This document shows positions 20,374-30,297 of a stretch of DNA of 64,000 nt, piece after piece. Made by a program: the position numbers and the translations under genes. Location: the NCBI GenBank assembly GCA_965240325.2, contig OZ251241.1, positions 1,240,001 to 1,304,000 on the forward strand. Direction: 5' to 3'. The notes under the pieces are model-generated. The model worked only from the letters and a program-made list of their open reading frames with translations. It was not told where the DNA came from and made no database searches. This DNA comes from Rebecca billardiae RCC1528. Lineage: Eukaryota; Haptophyta. The number at the start of each line of letters is the position of its first letter. Within the stretch, counting starts at the first letter, position 1.

Positions 20374-21090
20374 ATGCCGAAATCGAAGCGAGCACAGAAG
20401 GTAACGCTCGCGAAGACGAAGGCGAAGGGCTACGCGGGCAAGGAGAAGATCGTGGAGGAGGTCCGGTCCTGCGTCGACCGGTACAGCTCCGTGTACGTGT
20501 ACACAGCGCAGAACATGCGCAACGCGCTGCTCAAGGATGTGCGTGCGCAGTGGGCAGACAGCCGCTTCTTCTTCGGGCGGACAAAGCAGATCGCGGTCGC
20601 GCTCGGCAAATCGCCCGAGTCCGAGATCCGCGACGGGCTGTCCGGCATCAGCCGCGCCCTCCTCGGCCGCGAGGGCGGGCTGCTCTTCACGAATCGGCCG
20701 CGCGCCGAAGTCGAGGCCTTCTTCAAAAGCTACGAGCACCTGGACTACGCGCGCGCGGGATTCGTGGCGACGGAGACGCATCGGCTGCCCGCCGGTCCGC
20801 TGCACCAGTTCGCGCACTCGCTCGAGCCCTACCTGCGCAAGCTCGGCATGCCCACCACCCTTGACTGCGGCGTGGTGACGCTGCAGCGCGACTTCAACGT
20901 GTGCGAGGCCGGGCAGAAGCTGACGCCTGAGCAGGCCAAGCTGCTGCAGCTGCTCAAAATCCAGATGGCCGCGTTCAAGCTGCACCTGCGCGCGGCATGG
21001 GCGGACGGCGCGCTCGACACCGCATTCGCGCCGGTGCCCGAAGCAGGAGCAGACGAGGCGGCGGGTGCGTCGGGCTCCGATGACGAGTGA
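20374..21090 (+). CDS. MRTO4: mRNA turnover protein 4 homolog, ribosome assembly factor
   Basis: A 238-residue protein, the usual MRT4 length. The frame is open upstream, but the family start MPKSKRAQKVTLAKTKAKG begins at the ATG at 20374, so I start there. After the conserved basic N-terminus (residues 1-22) comes a P0/L10-like domain. Hallmarks are SVYVYTAQNMRNALLKDVRA, SRFFFGRTKQIAVALGKSPE, LLFTNRPRAEVEAFF and a C-terminal block TLDCGVVTLQRDFNVCEAGQ leading into LTPEQAKLLQLLKIQMAAFKL. MRT4 holds the P0 site on pre-60S particles in the nucleolus and nucleus until P0 replaces it. The C-terminus ends in an acidic DDE. No intron is present. Its ATG lies 185 bp from the right tip of the foldback element. 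Confidence 0.95.
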   Translation: MPKSKRAQKVTLAKTKAKGYAGKEKIVEEVRSCVDRYSSVYVYTAQNMRNALLKDVRAQWADSRFFFGRTKQIAVALGKSPESEIRDGLSGISRALLGREGGLLFTNRPRAEVEAFFKSYEHLDYARAGFVATETHRLPAGPLHQFAHSLEPYLRKLGMPTTLDCGVVTLQRDFNVCEAGQKLTPEQAKLLQLLKIQMAAFKLHLRAAWADGALDTAFAPVPEAGADEAAGASGSDDE

Positions 21091-21618
21091 ACAATCGCCA
21101 TCGGAAGCGCGGCGTGCGCACGCCAACGTATGCAACACGGACATAATTTCGTCAGCGCGACTTTGGACACTCGCGGGCTCACTACTCAGGCACAAAGTGG
21201 CAGGCGTGATGTAGATAGTCGTAGTCGTGTCATCATCGTCAGCATGACGATGATGCACTAGTGTATATATATATGTGAGATCTATACATCGAAAAGGCCG
21301 TAGTTCACTTAGTGAAAGTCACTAGTCACTCTACTCTCTAGACTTAGAGTGCGCGCGACGCCGCTGAACGGACTACGGAGGCGGAGCCGGCTGAACCGCG
21401 CGTCTCCGTCACGGCCGATCCGAGCAGACCGAGTCGGGCACTGATCGTCGGATGAAGCGGCGAGATGACTCTGCCGCTCTGCGAGACTGCGACGCCCCGC
21501 AGCAGCCGCACCGTGCCGTCTCAGTCACTCTCAGTGTACGTGTACACACTACTCACTAGCAGACTGTGAGCAGGGGCCCAGGGGGCCGCAGGGGCGGCCG
21601 CCGAGCGATCTCAAACGC
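21091..21618. other. Intergenic, convergent 3' ends
   Basis: This lies between the convergent 3' ends of MRTO4 and the PDK/BCKDK gene. It is lower in GC, with a short TA microsatellite near 21260-21275 and many ACT/AGT words. I see no gene. Confidence 0.5.
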
Positions 21619-23330
21619 TCAGCGGCGCGCTTGCGCGTCAAAGAGACTCCTGCTCGTCGCCGAGGCGCCGCTGACCAGGTTGTTCCCGCCCCAACCGCCC
21701 GAGTTGTACGCAGCCGACCGCGGCGCCGAGTCGTGCTCGCCCGGCGAGTCTTGCACAATCTCGGGAAGGTTCTCGCAGTTGTGGTCTCCGAGCCTGTTCA
21801 GCTTGACGTAGCAGTCGGTGCCGTACCCCTCCATCGGCGTGAGGTGCAGCGTGCCGCCGAAGTATTTGGCGTACAGCCGGGAGAGGGGCAGGCCGAGGCC
21901 GTGCTGCGTGAGCGGCGCGGCGGCGCCGCCGACCGTCGGCGCCTCCTCCGCGTCGCCGATGGTCATCCACGCGCCCTTGTACGACCACACGTCCGCTAGC
22001 CGCGAGCGCGCGATGCCGCCGCCCTGGTCCTCCACCTTGACCGTGACGTCCTCGTCGCCGCGCGCGACGATGGCGCGCACGGGCGGCAGCGTCGACTCGC
22101 CCGCGTGTCTGCGCACCGTGGCCGCGCATGCCTGTGTCGGGCGTCGGGCGGAGCGGGGCGGGTGGCGGCGGTGAGTGCCGCCGCCGCGCGCGCGGGTCGG
22201 AGCGGAGCGAGCACGCCACGAGCGCGCGCCCTCCTCGGCGCGGGGCGCGCGCGGCCGCGCTCGGACGCACGTTCTTCATCAGCTCGGCGACGATGAAGTA
22301 GATGTGCGAGGGCACGTACGTGAAGGTGTGCGCGCGGTCGCCGATCACGTGGATCTCCGGGCAGGCGCCGTACTGCTTGCGCATCGCGTCGCCCATGCGC
22401 GCCGCCGCGGCCTCGCACACTTCCACCGGGGAGCACTGTGACTGGATGATGCCGCTGAAGCCCGGCCGAGGCTGCTTCGACGCGAGGTAGTGCTGGATGA
22501 GGAAGCGGTGGCCCACGCGCATCAGGAAGAAGGTGTCCAGCCGCTGCGAGCGCGCAACGCGGGCGCGGGCGCGAGGGCGGGCAGCGACGGCGTGGGCGCG
22601 AGGGCGGGCGCGGCGTCGCCCAGTCAGCCGGACGCGCCGCGGGGGAGGGGCGAGCCGGCGCGCGCGGCGCGCATGCGCCGCGGCGCACCTGGTCGACGAC
22701 GCGCTGCTGCTCGGGCGTGAACGGCTGCCGCTTGTTCAGCTCGTCCAGCGCCACGCCGATCTTGTGCGGGATCTCGACGGACGACGGCTTGGTCGCGTTC
22801 AGGATGCGCGCGAACGCCTCCTCGTCCGCAAACGTGCGCGGCTTGGGGCAGGTGAGCAGCAGCGCGGTGATTTGCCTGTACGTCGCCTCGGCGTCCTTGA
22901 TCGATGGGTGCTCCGCGATGCCGAACGGCAGCTCGCGCAGCTGCACCGCGCGGTGCGCGAACCGTATCCGCAGCTCGCGCCACAGGAACTGAGCGTTGAG
23001 CAACGACTGCTCGGGCGTCGGGTTGTCGCCCGACCTGAAGAGGTTGTTGAGCGAGACGGAGGTGGCGGACTGGCGCGCGAGCTCCTGCAGCTGCTGCTCG
23101 AAGTCGCCCGACGCCTCGAGCTCGGCGAGCGGCGGGGGCTTGGGCACCCCCGGCGCGTCGTCCACAACCGCTTTGGCAAACAGCCCTGGCGGCAGCTGCA
23201 GCCCCATGCACGAAGGCTCGGCCTGAAAGACGGACGAGCTGAGTGCGCGAGCGCGCAGCGACGGCAAGGCCGCCGCGGCGGGCAAGCCCACCACTGGCGG
23301 CGCAAGCCTGTGCACGGGGAAGCGCAGCAT
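21619..23330 (-). CDS. Mitochondrial PDK/BCKDK-family protein kinase, 3 exons
   Basis: Three exons join in phase 0: 22689-23330, 22271-22543 and 21619-22131, giving 475 residues. Introns begin GTGCGC and GTGCGT and end CGCAG and ACAG. The start MLRFPVHRLAPPVVG, followed by an Arg/Ser-rich stretch, is a plausible mitochondrial presequence. The N-terminal four-helix domain is followed across intron 1 by RLDTFFLMRVGHRFLIQHYL, the conserved block of this family. The GHKL ATPase part has the N-box ELMKN at 301-305, completed across intron 2 as NACAATVRRH. It also has the G1 box DQGGG (340-344) and G2 box GLGLPLSRLY (383-392). These enzymes inactivate pyruvate or branched-chain ketoacid dehydrogenase by Ser phosphorylation. 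I cannot decide between PDK and BCKDK. Confidence 0.93.
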
Positions 23331-23757
23331 GGCACCCGCTCCCTCCTCCGGGCGGCGTCCACGACAGGTCGTACCTCGCACTCCGCCCGCCACGCGGTGT
23401 TCAGGCAAAGGGTTGTGGTGACCAGCAATTGGGCGCGTTGGGCGTGTTTACCCAGTCATACATATGGCGGCTGAGCCCTCAATTAATGACTGGGGCTCAT
23501 ACTCTCAACGAAGCAGAGTGCTCTCTCGCACGTTCGGCCGAAACACGCCGTGATCAAGGCCGTCGTCCGTTTGATGGCGGCTGATCGAGAAAAAGGCGGG
23601 TAAAAGATGCGCGGAATCGATGATCAGAACCGACGTAAATCTTGTGCTTGCAGAGACCGAGCAGCGAGAGATCAGAGATTCATGGCTGCCGGATGGAGCC
23701 GTGCTGGTGAGGAACCACGCGGGCATCAAGGGCCGCTGGCGACTGCCCGCAGAGTCT
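23331..23757. other. Intergenic between tandem minus-strand genes
   Basis: This is the upstream region of the PDK/BCKDK gene and the downstream region of the sulfotransferase-like gene. A short frame at 23505-23783 (minus) is unconvincing. I see no repeat or RNA. Confidence 0.4.
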
Positions 23758-25287
23758 TCACCCGGCATTTCCGTCCTCGTCATCGTCCTCCGCCTCGTCG
23801 TCGAGCGCGAGGGTGACGATGTGCGGACTGCCCGTGTGCACGCTTACCGGCACATCGGCGACCGGATCCGCGATGCCAGCGTATCGAAGCATCTCGCGCG
23901 CGGCGGCGGCGTCATTGAGCACTGCCGGGCTCTCGAAGATGGCGACGCGGTCGGGGAAGTCGCGCTGGAGCGCCTGGACCTCGGCGTAGTACTCGTCGTA
24001 GAAGCGCGCCGCCGCCGCCTCGAGCTCGACCGCCGTGTCCAGCGCCGCGGCGCGCGCGCCCTCGCCGCGGTCGGCGGCGCGCGCGGGCATATGGTATTTC
24101 GGGTAGCACACGTCGTACTCCGACGGCACGGCGATGGGCCGCGCGTGCGCGCGCGCGTCGTCGGTCGCAAAGGGCAGGTGGCGCTGCCATCGGAAGAAGC
24201 GCACGATGCTCTCGATCGTCGGCGCGCGCGCGCGCCGCAGCGCGAGCACGCGCACCGCCGGGCAGAGCCGGAGGTACGCGCGCGCGTACGGCAGGTGCCA
24301 TGCGGCCACGTCGCCCACGATGGCGCCCGGCCGCTGCAGCAGCGCGTGCAGCCGGCGGAAGGCGCGCGGCGGGACGCGCGCGTCGTCCGCGCCTCCCGAC
24401 GGCCACGGCACCCCGTCGCACTGCCGCCACTCGTGCGTCACCAGCTCCTCGGCTTGCGCACCCTCGGGGCGCGCGCCCTCGGGGTGCGCGCCGGCGGCGG
24501 CGGCTCCGCGCTTGGCGCCTCCGGCGCGCCCGGCGCCGCCAGGCTGCTGCTGCGCCTGGCGCTGGGCTTCGAGCTCGAGCAGCCGCGCGAGGCTCGTCGT
24601 GCCCGAGCGCACGGTGCCCAGCCCGATGACCACGCGCCGCTCCTCGCCCGCCGCGCCCCGCGCGCTCAGCACGTTGCGCACGGAGCCCAGGTGCGCGCCC
24701 ATCGCCAGCCGCTCCTGGGCAAAAGCGAGCGTGCGCGCATGCGCGCGCGCGCTCAGCGCGTGCGCGGCGGCGAAGGCGTCGAGCTCGGCGAGCACGTCGG
24801 CGCCCTCGCGGATCATCAGCATGCGCTGCGCGCCGCCCGCGCGCACGCGCACCGCGAGCACCAGCGTCGGCCCGCAGTCGGCGGGCGCGCAGCGCACGGC
24901 CACTTCGCGCGCCGCCTCGCACGGTCGGCCCTCGACCACAAGGCGCACCTCGTGCAGCCCGGCGCCGAGGATGCGGCGCGTGTCGACGGGGATGAGCGAG
25001 CCCGCCGCGATCCGCCCCTCGCGCGCGAGCGGCACGCTGAAGATCGCGCTCGCGTTGATGAGCAGCCCGAGCGGCTGCATGCTCGCCGGTTCGAACGGGG
25101 CGTCCGCGCGGATTCGAACGACGGACGCGCCGTCCGCCTCGGCGGGCAGGACGTGCAGCGCGCGGCAGAGCGGGTGGGGCTCGAGCGCGCCGTCGCCCGC
25201 CTCGCACGCCGGCTCACCACCGCCGCTCGCTGTGCCCAGCGCGCAGGCCAGCAGCAGCGCGCCGCCAGCCGCCATCACGCCCGCCAT
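23758..25287 (-). CDS. Sulfotransferase-like luminal protein
   Basis: 509 residues, from the ATG at 25285-25287. The frame opens 17 codons earlier, but the later Met starts a clean signal sequence (MAGVMAAGGALLLACALGTA). Residues ~40-215 are a domain I do not recognise, with several Cys. From ~218 a sulfotransferase-type fold begins: VVIGLGTVRSGTTSLARLL (219-237) looks like the PAPS 5'-phosphosulfate loop with the usual RSGTTSL core. Downstream, THEWRQCDG, VRVLALRRARAPTIESIVRF and the Tyr-rich FYDEYYAEVQAL match the layout of Golgi/secretory sulfotransferases. A ~25-residue Gly/Ala insert follows the loop. It probably sulfates a glycan or small molecule in the ER/Golgi; the substrate is unknown. 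The tail is acidic (DDEAEDDDEDG). It is divergent from the IQ-motif gene. Confidence 0.72.
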   Translation of the reverse strand: MAGVMAAGGALLLACALGTASGGGEPACEAGDGALEPHPLCRALHVLPAEADGASVVRIRADAPFEPASMQPLGLLINASAIFSVPLAREGRIAAGSLIPVDTRRILGAGLHEVRLVVEGRPCEAAREVAVRCAPADCGPTLVLAVRVRAGGAQRMLMIREGADVLAELDAFAAAHALSARAHARTLAFAQERLAMGAHLGSVRNVLSARGAAGEERRVVIGLGTVRSGTTSLARLLELEAQRQAQQQPGGAGRAGGAKRGAAAAGAHPEGARPEGAQAEELVTHEWRQCDGVPWPSGGADDARVPPRAFRRLHALLQRPGAIVGDVAAWHLPYARAYLRLCPAVRVLALRRARAPTIESIVRFFRWQRHLPFATDDARAHARPIAVPSEYDVCYPKYHMPARAADRGEGARAAALDTAVELEAAAARFYDEYYAEVQALQRDFPDRVAIFESPAVLNDAAAAREMLRYAGIADPVADVPVSVHTGSPHIVTLALDDEAEDDDEDGNAG

Positions 25288-25682
25288 TTTCCGTCCGTAC
25301 CACGGCGGTACTGTGCATACAGTTGACGCACAACACACTTTTACCTGATGCTCCCCCCCCGACTCCTCTACCGTATTGGCAAATACGACAATGTCCGCGC
25401 GCGCGATCTCGATTCTTTGTATGTGGCGTGGGGATTACTTTCATACAAACCGGCCTCCTAGGACAACCTACAAGAATGTGTGGAGAAGTACTCGCTCGCA
25501 TATGCCATTCGTACTTTCCTATGCCGTGCTGAACGCCTTGCCGTTTCGATAACCGACCAAAAGCGTCGTCGGTATGCCGCCGACGCCGTTCGAAGCGTGC
25601 ATGTGGCCACGCCTCCGAGTTTTTGCAGACAACGAGACGTGTGGCCCTTGCCGCCCTGGCCGGCGCAACGGCGGTGGCCGCG
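25288..25682. promoter_or_regulatory. Divergent intergenic region (sulfotransferase / IQ protein)
   Basis: About 395 bp separate the two divergent start codons, so the region presumably holds both promoters. It is lower in GC, with a short C8 tract near 25355 and CTTTTACC / CTTTCATAC motifs. No TATA box stands out. Confidence 0.4.
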
Positions 25683-28400
25683 ATGGCCGAAAAACCGCCG
25701 AAGCCGCCGAGCCCGGCCGCGGTTGTCCTCGAAGCTCTTTGCCGTACGTCGGCCTGCGTCCCAGAGTGGATGCACGGCCCACGAGAGGAGGTCGAGCGTG
25801 CAATTCCGTTTGCTCGTGGCGTGGTCCGGCGTGAATCCGCCGGGATGCCGACGGAGCCGCTCGCGACGCGCGGGCTGCACATGGCGGGCGTCGACCCCCT
25901 CGACGCGACGGAGACGCACATCGCCATGTTCACACGCGCGCTGCGCTGCACGCCCGCGCACATGCCCGACGCTCGTGCGTGCGTCTGGCGCGCGCTGCGC
26001 GAGGCGCAGGGCCGTCCCCGCCCGGTGCCCGCTAGGCGACAGCCGCGCGCGACGCGCGGGCTCGATTTGCCGGGTGTCGACGCCTCCGACGAGACGGGCA
26101 CCCAGATTGCTGTGCTCGAGCGCGTCACACGCGCCGTGCCCGCGCACATGCATCACGTTCTCGCACGCGCGCAACGCGCGCTGGACGTGGCACGCCGGCG
26201 TGCCGTTGCTGAGCAGCAACACGCGCTCACGGACGCGCGCACACGCGATCGGGCGCTGGCGACGGAGGCGCGCCTGGCGAGGCGACGCGCGCGCGCGGCA
26301 CAAGCGCAGCGCGCACGTGAGCGCGTGCGCGCACGCGCCCGCCAAAGCGGAGCTGGCCGGCATGTGTTCGCGCAAGGGCGCCAGCGCATCTTTGGTGGCG
26401 GCGGCCCGGAGCGCACGCGCAGGCGGCGAGGCCGCAGCAGGTCCAAATCTCGGAGCCGGCCGTCACGCGCCTTGCCCGACTCACGCGCTGGCGAGCGTCC
26501 GGCCGCACCGCGCCAAGCCAACCTCAACAAGGCTTCTATCATGCGCAAGGCGACCGCCGAGCAGCGCCGCGCGCTCGACGGCGTGAGCGCAGCAGTGGAG
26601 CTCGCAGAAGGTGGTGGGGCAGAGGGCGCACGACGCGAGGCGTGGGTCGCGAGCGTGCGCGCCGCGTGCACGGCGTTGCGCGTGCCCGACGCTCGCACGC
26701 TCGTCTCCAACGACGACGTCGCGCTGCTCGACGTGGCGATGATGACCGTCGCGCGCGCTTGGCTGCTCCGACACGGCCGCGCGCCGCCACCGCATCTGCT
26801 CGAGGCACCACCCGCGGCTGAGCTGCGAGCGCTCTCCGCTGTCGCTCGCGCCTCGAGGGCGGAATCCGGCTGGCGAGACGTGGCGTTCGCCGTCGCTCAC
26901 GCGCGGCTACGACGCCAGCGGGCCGCGCGCGCCATCCAACGGCGCGCACGCCCGCTCTGGCGCATCCGCGGCACCGCCGCTGGCGCGAGTGTGGAGTTGG
27001 GCCGTGCGCCGCGGCGCGTGGGCGCGGTGCGCGGCGCGCTCGGCATCGTCTGCATGGAGCGGCGGCGCGCGAGGCTGATGGCCGACGAGGAGATGCTGAT
27101 GCCCGGTGGCGACTACTTCTACACGCCCATGGCGTACGCGCCGGGTGCGATCGCCGGCGCCGAGCTCGCGTCGCCGCTGCAGCTGCCGTCGTCGCACGAC
27201 CGCATCGCGTCGACCTCTGCCGGGCAGCACTCGCGCTCAGCCTCGGGCTGCTGCTCTGCGGCAGGCTGCGCCGCGCGCGTGGGCCGCCCAGCGCCCGTCG
27301 CGGCGGACGTGCTGTACGCGGTGCCGTGCGCGCACGACGGCGCACCGCATCGTGATCGTGCGGCGAGCGAGGCGGACACGGCGCGACCGTGCGGAGCTGG
27401 CGAGCAGGGCGGGCCCTTGGCGCCAAGTTTGGCGGCGCGCCCCGGCGCGCACGCGGACGGCAGCATCCAGCTCAGCGCGCGCGTGCGCGGAGGCGGCGCA
27501 TCGCTGGCCGCGGTGCTGGGCGCGGACGGGCTGGCTGACGTGCTCAGCGTCATCACGACGCGCTCCGAGTCCACACTCTTCTCGGCCGAGCAGAGCCTCG
27601 CCGTGCTCGAGAGCAGTCTGACTTATGGCTCAGCCTCTCAGCATCCCGCGCTGAGCAATGTCTCACTCGACCAGTGCCACAGGCATCGCCGCCGCCTGCG
27701 CGCGCTGCTGGCGGAGCACGCACCCGCCGCCGCTACGCGCCTGGACTCGCACCGCGCTTCAAGCGCACGCGGCGGCGCTGCTCCATCCGCCTCGGCCGCG
27801 ACGGCTGCCCCGCAGACCGACGCGCACCGTGCCCCGAGCACGCGCGATGGCGCCGCAGCCGCTGACCACCGCGTGCCCCACCTGCCGCGGTCGGAGTCGA
27901 CGGCGCCGCGTCCGTCCACGACGAAGCCGGCGGCGGACGGGAGCGCCACCTTGCCGCCGCCGGCCACGTTGCTGCTGGAGGTTCTCGGCGACGAGGCGCA
28001 TGCGCGCGTGTGCGCGCTCATCAGCTCGCGCTCGCGGTCGCACCTCTTCTCGCTCGAGCAGAGCCTCGCGGTGTTGGAGACGGGCGTGGCTGGCGCGCCG
28101 CCGGGCAACCACGCGCTCCTCGCCGACCTCAAGCCCCAGCAGTGCTACTCGCATCGCTGGACGCTGCACAACCTGCTGCGCGGCGAGTGCGCCGACGCGC
28201 TCGAGCGCCTACAAGCTGTGGGCATAAAACATAGTAAACTGTACCGTATTACCAGTCACCAGTTTCCAGGACTCTCTTCGCGGAGAGCGTGCGAAACTGT
28301 ACCGCGGACTTTTGCCGCCATGCAAGCTGAACACGATGTCCGCCAGCTTGCATGGACAAGAGGACGAGGCGCCGATTCTAGCGCACTCGGCCGGAGATGA
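25683..28400 (+). CDS. Unknown IQ-motif protein with two kinds of internal repeat
   Basis: The frame opens at 25623 with a non-ATG codon. The first Met, MAEKPPKPPSP, is at 25683, giving ~905 residues. An N-terminal pair of ~65-residue repeats shares TRGL.(M/L)(A/P)GVD, then a T.IA..(T/E)R half and a PAHM tail. A long Arg-rich coiled segment and a KRS-like basic patch follow. The stretch RRQRAARAIQRRARPLWRI is one IQ-like calmodulin site. The C-terminal third has a second repeat pair: DVLSVITTRSESTLFSAEQSLAVLES and VCALISSRSRSHLFSLEQSLAVLET, each followed by an H/R-rich QC..HR..L..LL half. I do not know either repeat family. After ~28230 the frame loses this character, and it overlaps the next gene's start (28336), so the true 3' end may be earlier or spliced. 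Confidence 0.6.
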   Translation: MAEKPPKPPSPAAVVLEALCRTSACVPEWMHGPREEVERAIPFARGVVRRESAGMPTEPLATRGLHMAGVDPLDATETHIAMFTRALRCTPAHMPDARACVWRALREAQGRPRPVPARRQPRATRGLDLPGVDASDETGTQIAVLERVTRAVPAHMHHVLARAQRALDVARRRAVAEQQHALTDARTRDRALATEARLARRRARAAQAQRARERVRARARQSGAGRHVFAQGRQRIFGGGGPERTRRRRGRSRSKSRSRPSRALPDSRAGERPAAPRQANLNKASIMRKATAEQRRALDGVSAAVELAEGGGAEGARREAWVASVRAACTALRVPDARTLVSNDDVALLDVAMMTVARAWLLRHGRAPPPHLLEAPPAAELRALSAVARASRAESGWRDVAFAVAHARLRRQRAARAIQRRARPLWRIRGTAAGASVELGRAPRRVGAVRGALGIVCMERRRARLMADEEMLMPGGDYFYTPMAYAPGAIAGAELASPLQLPSSHDRIASTSAGQHSRSASGCCSAAGCAARVGRPAPVAADVLYAVPCAHDGAPHRDRAASEADTARPCGAGEQGGPLAPSLAARPGAHADGSIQLSARVRGGGASLAAVLGADGLADVLSVITTRSESTLFSAEQSLAVLESSLTYGSASQHPALSNVSLDQCHRHRRRLRALLAEHAPAAATRLDSHRASSARGGAAPSASAATAAPQTDAHRAPSTRDGAAAADHRVPHLPRSESTAPRPSTTKPAADGSATLPPPATLLLEVLGDEAHARVCALISSRSRSHLFSLEQSLAVLETGVAGAPPGNHALLADLKPQQCYSHRWTLHNLLRGECADALERLQAVGIKHSKLYRITSHQFPGLSSRRACETVPRTFAAMQAEHDVRQLAWTRGRGADSSALGRR

Positions 28401-29220
28401 TCGCGCTGAGGAAGCGCGCTCGCAGGGACGCACCGCCGCCGTCGTCGCCGTACTTACGCTCGTGCAGCTTGGCTTCGCGGTGAGCACCGTGCTGTGCGGC
28501 GCTGCAATGCGCGATTCGCGCGTCCATCCTCTCGTAGTTGCGTTGGAGCGCGATGTGCTGGGCGCGTCCATCCTCTTCGTTGCGGCCCACCTGTGCGGCG
28601 CGTCGGCGTGGCCCCACGCGCGCGATATCAGCGTGCTCTGCGCGATCGGCGTGTCGCACGGCTGCGGCCAAACCTTCATGCTGGCCTCCCTCAAGCACAT
28701 CTCGGTCCTCAATGCCTCGGTGCTGGCCGCGCTGATGCCCGCGTCGACGATGCTCCTCGGCCACGCCGCGGGCATCGAGCTACTCGCGCTTGGATCGGCG
28801 GCTGGACGGTACAAGGCAAGCGGGCTGTGCGTAGCCGTGCTTGGCGGCCTTGCCCTCGTCCGAGCACAGCATGACGCCGACCCTGGCGCGAGAAGTGTGC
28901 ATGATCTCGTCGTGGGCAACGCGTACGCGCTCGCCTTCTGCGTCGGCGGCTCGGTCTTCCCGCTGCTGCAGCGCCGCGTGCTTGACACGTCGCCCATGGC
29001 GCCGATCACTCTCGCCGCCTGGAGCAACGCGTTCACCGCAGCGGCTCTCGTCCTCGCGCTGCCAGCCGCGCGGCTGCCTGCGAGCTGGTGGGTGCTGCCG
29101 CGCCAGGCGTGGTTCGCCCTCGGTTATGTGGTGCTCATCACCTCGGCCTTCAACTACGCGTGTCTCGCCTGGTGCAATGCGAACTCATCCGCCGTCTTCG
29201 TTCAGATGATTCAGATGTGA
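28336..29220 (+). CDS. EamA/DMT-family transporter, C-terminally truncated
   Basis: 294 residues from the ATG at 28336. After a ~30-residue hydrophilic N-terminus there are eight hydrophobic segments in the layout of the drug/metabolite transporter superfamily. The typical segments include QTFMLASLKHISVLNASVLA, VVALERDVLGAS near the start and NYACLAWCNANSSAVFVQMI near the end. Family members have ten segments with a second-half motif like the last one followed by two more. Here a TGA at 29218-29220 stops the frame just after segment 8. A GTGAGA next to it could be a splice donor, but I see no matching membrane exon downstream. It is either a decayed gene or one with a missed last exon. A transported substrate cannot be assigned. 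Confidence 0.7.
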   Translation: MSASLHGQEDEAPILAHSAGDDRAEEARSQGRTAAVVAVLTLVQLGFAVSTVLCGAAMRDSRVHPLVVALERDVLGASILFVAAHLCGASAWPHARDISVLCAIGVSHGCGQTFMLASLKHISVLNASVLAALMPASTMLLGHAAGIELLALGSAAGRYKASGLCVAVLGGLALVRAQHDADPGARSVHDLVVGNAYALAFCVGGSVFPLLQRRVLDTSPMAPITLAAWSNAFTAAALVLALPAARLPASWWVLPRQAWFALGYVVLITSAFNYACLAWCNANSSAVFVQMIQM

Positions 29221-29477
29221 GATGTTATGTGACGTCCGCGACTTAGCTGACAGTGTCACTGTCTGAGACAACGGTGTGATGTGCCTGCGAGAATGTCAGA
29301 ATGATGGTCCCATACATCTATATATTGGCCATTAGCCCAGGCTTGGCAAGGCCACCGAGGCCCGTTGCCAAGGGCAAGGGCAAGGCCCGTGGTCCCGGTC
29401 GAGCATCGGACAGGTGGAGCCGTCGAGCCGCCCGGGCGTCGGGCGGCACGCTCCGCAGTCACGGCACGGCGGACTGC

Positions 29478-29976
29478 TCAGGCGGGCGCCGTCGTGCGAG
29501 ACTCCATGTGGACGACAGCGTACTTGTACGTGTTCTCCCGCACGACGGAATCGTTGTGGATGTCGACCACGGGCCGCAGCTGCTTCCAGTAGTGGGCGCC
29601 ATGCATGGGCAGCGGCTGCGCCAGCCTCTCGCGGTTTGCGGCGATCACCTTCTCCTGCGAGGCGATGTGCGCCGCCAGGCGCTTCTCGTCAGCGACGGGA
29701 TCACCCATGAAGCTTTTGGCGATGAACTTGGTGATCGGGTGCATCGAGCCCATCCGGTCGATCTGGTGCTCGGTCCGGGGGTCCAGCGACATTTGGAAGG
29801 CGCCATTGTGCCGGCCCGCGTCGTTGACGGGATGCCGCCACAGTTGACTAAGAATAAGAGACGCACACAGCTCAGGCAGGCGAGATACTACTACGAACTG
29901 TACAGCATACAGTACAGTACTGACTACTTGAGACTGTGACTCACGCATTGATGTAGGCAGCATGGCGGACCCGCAT
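29478..29976 (-). CDS. Small conserved-looking protein, 2 exons
   Basis: Exons 29945-29976 and 29478-29847 join across a 97-bp intron (GTGAGT...TTCTTAG) and give 133 residues. The splice turns the ATG at 29974-29976 (MRVRHAAYINA) into one frame with QLWRHPVNDAGRHNGAFQ. The rest is soluble and amphipathic with motifs HPITKFIAKSFMGDP and HYWKQLRPVVDIHNDS, ending at 29478. The composition is far less Arg/Ala-biased than shadow frames, which supports coding. I do not recognise the family; small mitochondrial accessory subunits look similar, but that is a guess. The intron's 3' end is built from the dispersed 45-bp element also seen at 10817 and 39390. Confidence 0.6.
29840..29885 (-). repeat. Dispersed 45-bp element, copy B (forms an intron acceptor)
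   Basis: On the minus strand this copy runs CTCGCCTGCCTGAGCTGTGT...CTTATTCTTAG and supplies the polypyrimidine tract and AG of the intron at 29848-29944. Homology with the other two copies continues about 10 bases past the AG into the exon (TCAACTGTGG). Confidence 0.8.
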
Positions 29977-30297
29977 CAAGGTCGAGGACTCCGGCCTTGG
30001 ACGCAGAGCTCTCACCTCTCCGCGAGCGAGCGTTCAACTACGCGCAGAGCGAGCTGTAGAGCCGGGTTTGTATGGGCCAGCAGATGTACACCGGCGGGTC
30101 GCTCTGCGACACCACCAGCAGAAATAAGGGCAGTGGCACGCGGATGCTAATCGATGGCCTCGCGACGGTCCCGATCAGTCGCACGCACTGCGCGCGAGCA
30201 CACTCAGCACTTAGTCACTGCTGTTCCGGCGGGCCCGCGCCGTTCGAGCGAACGTGCGCGTGCATCAGCCTCGCCACAGCACTCCGCCCGGACCGTC
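29977..30297. other. Short intergenic region
   Basis: This is upstream of the small two-exon gene and downstream of ULK4, both on the minus strand. I see no feature in it. Confidence 0.4.

Noticed and set aside
25085-25110. GATTCGAACGACGG resembling a tRNA T-arm on the minus strand
   Set aside because: It lies inside the sulfotransferase-like coding frame, and no D-arm, anticodon arm or acceptor stem can be paired around it.
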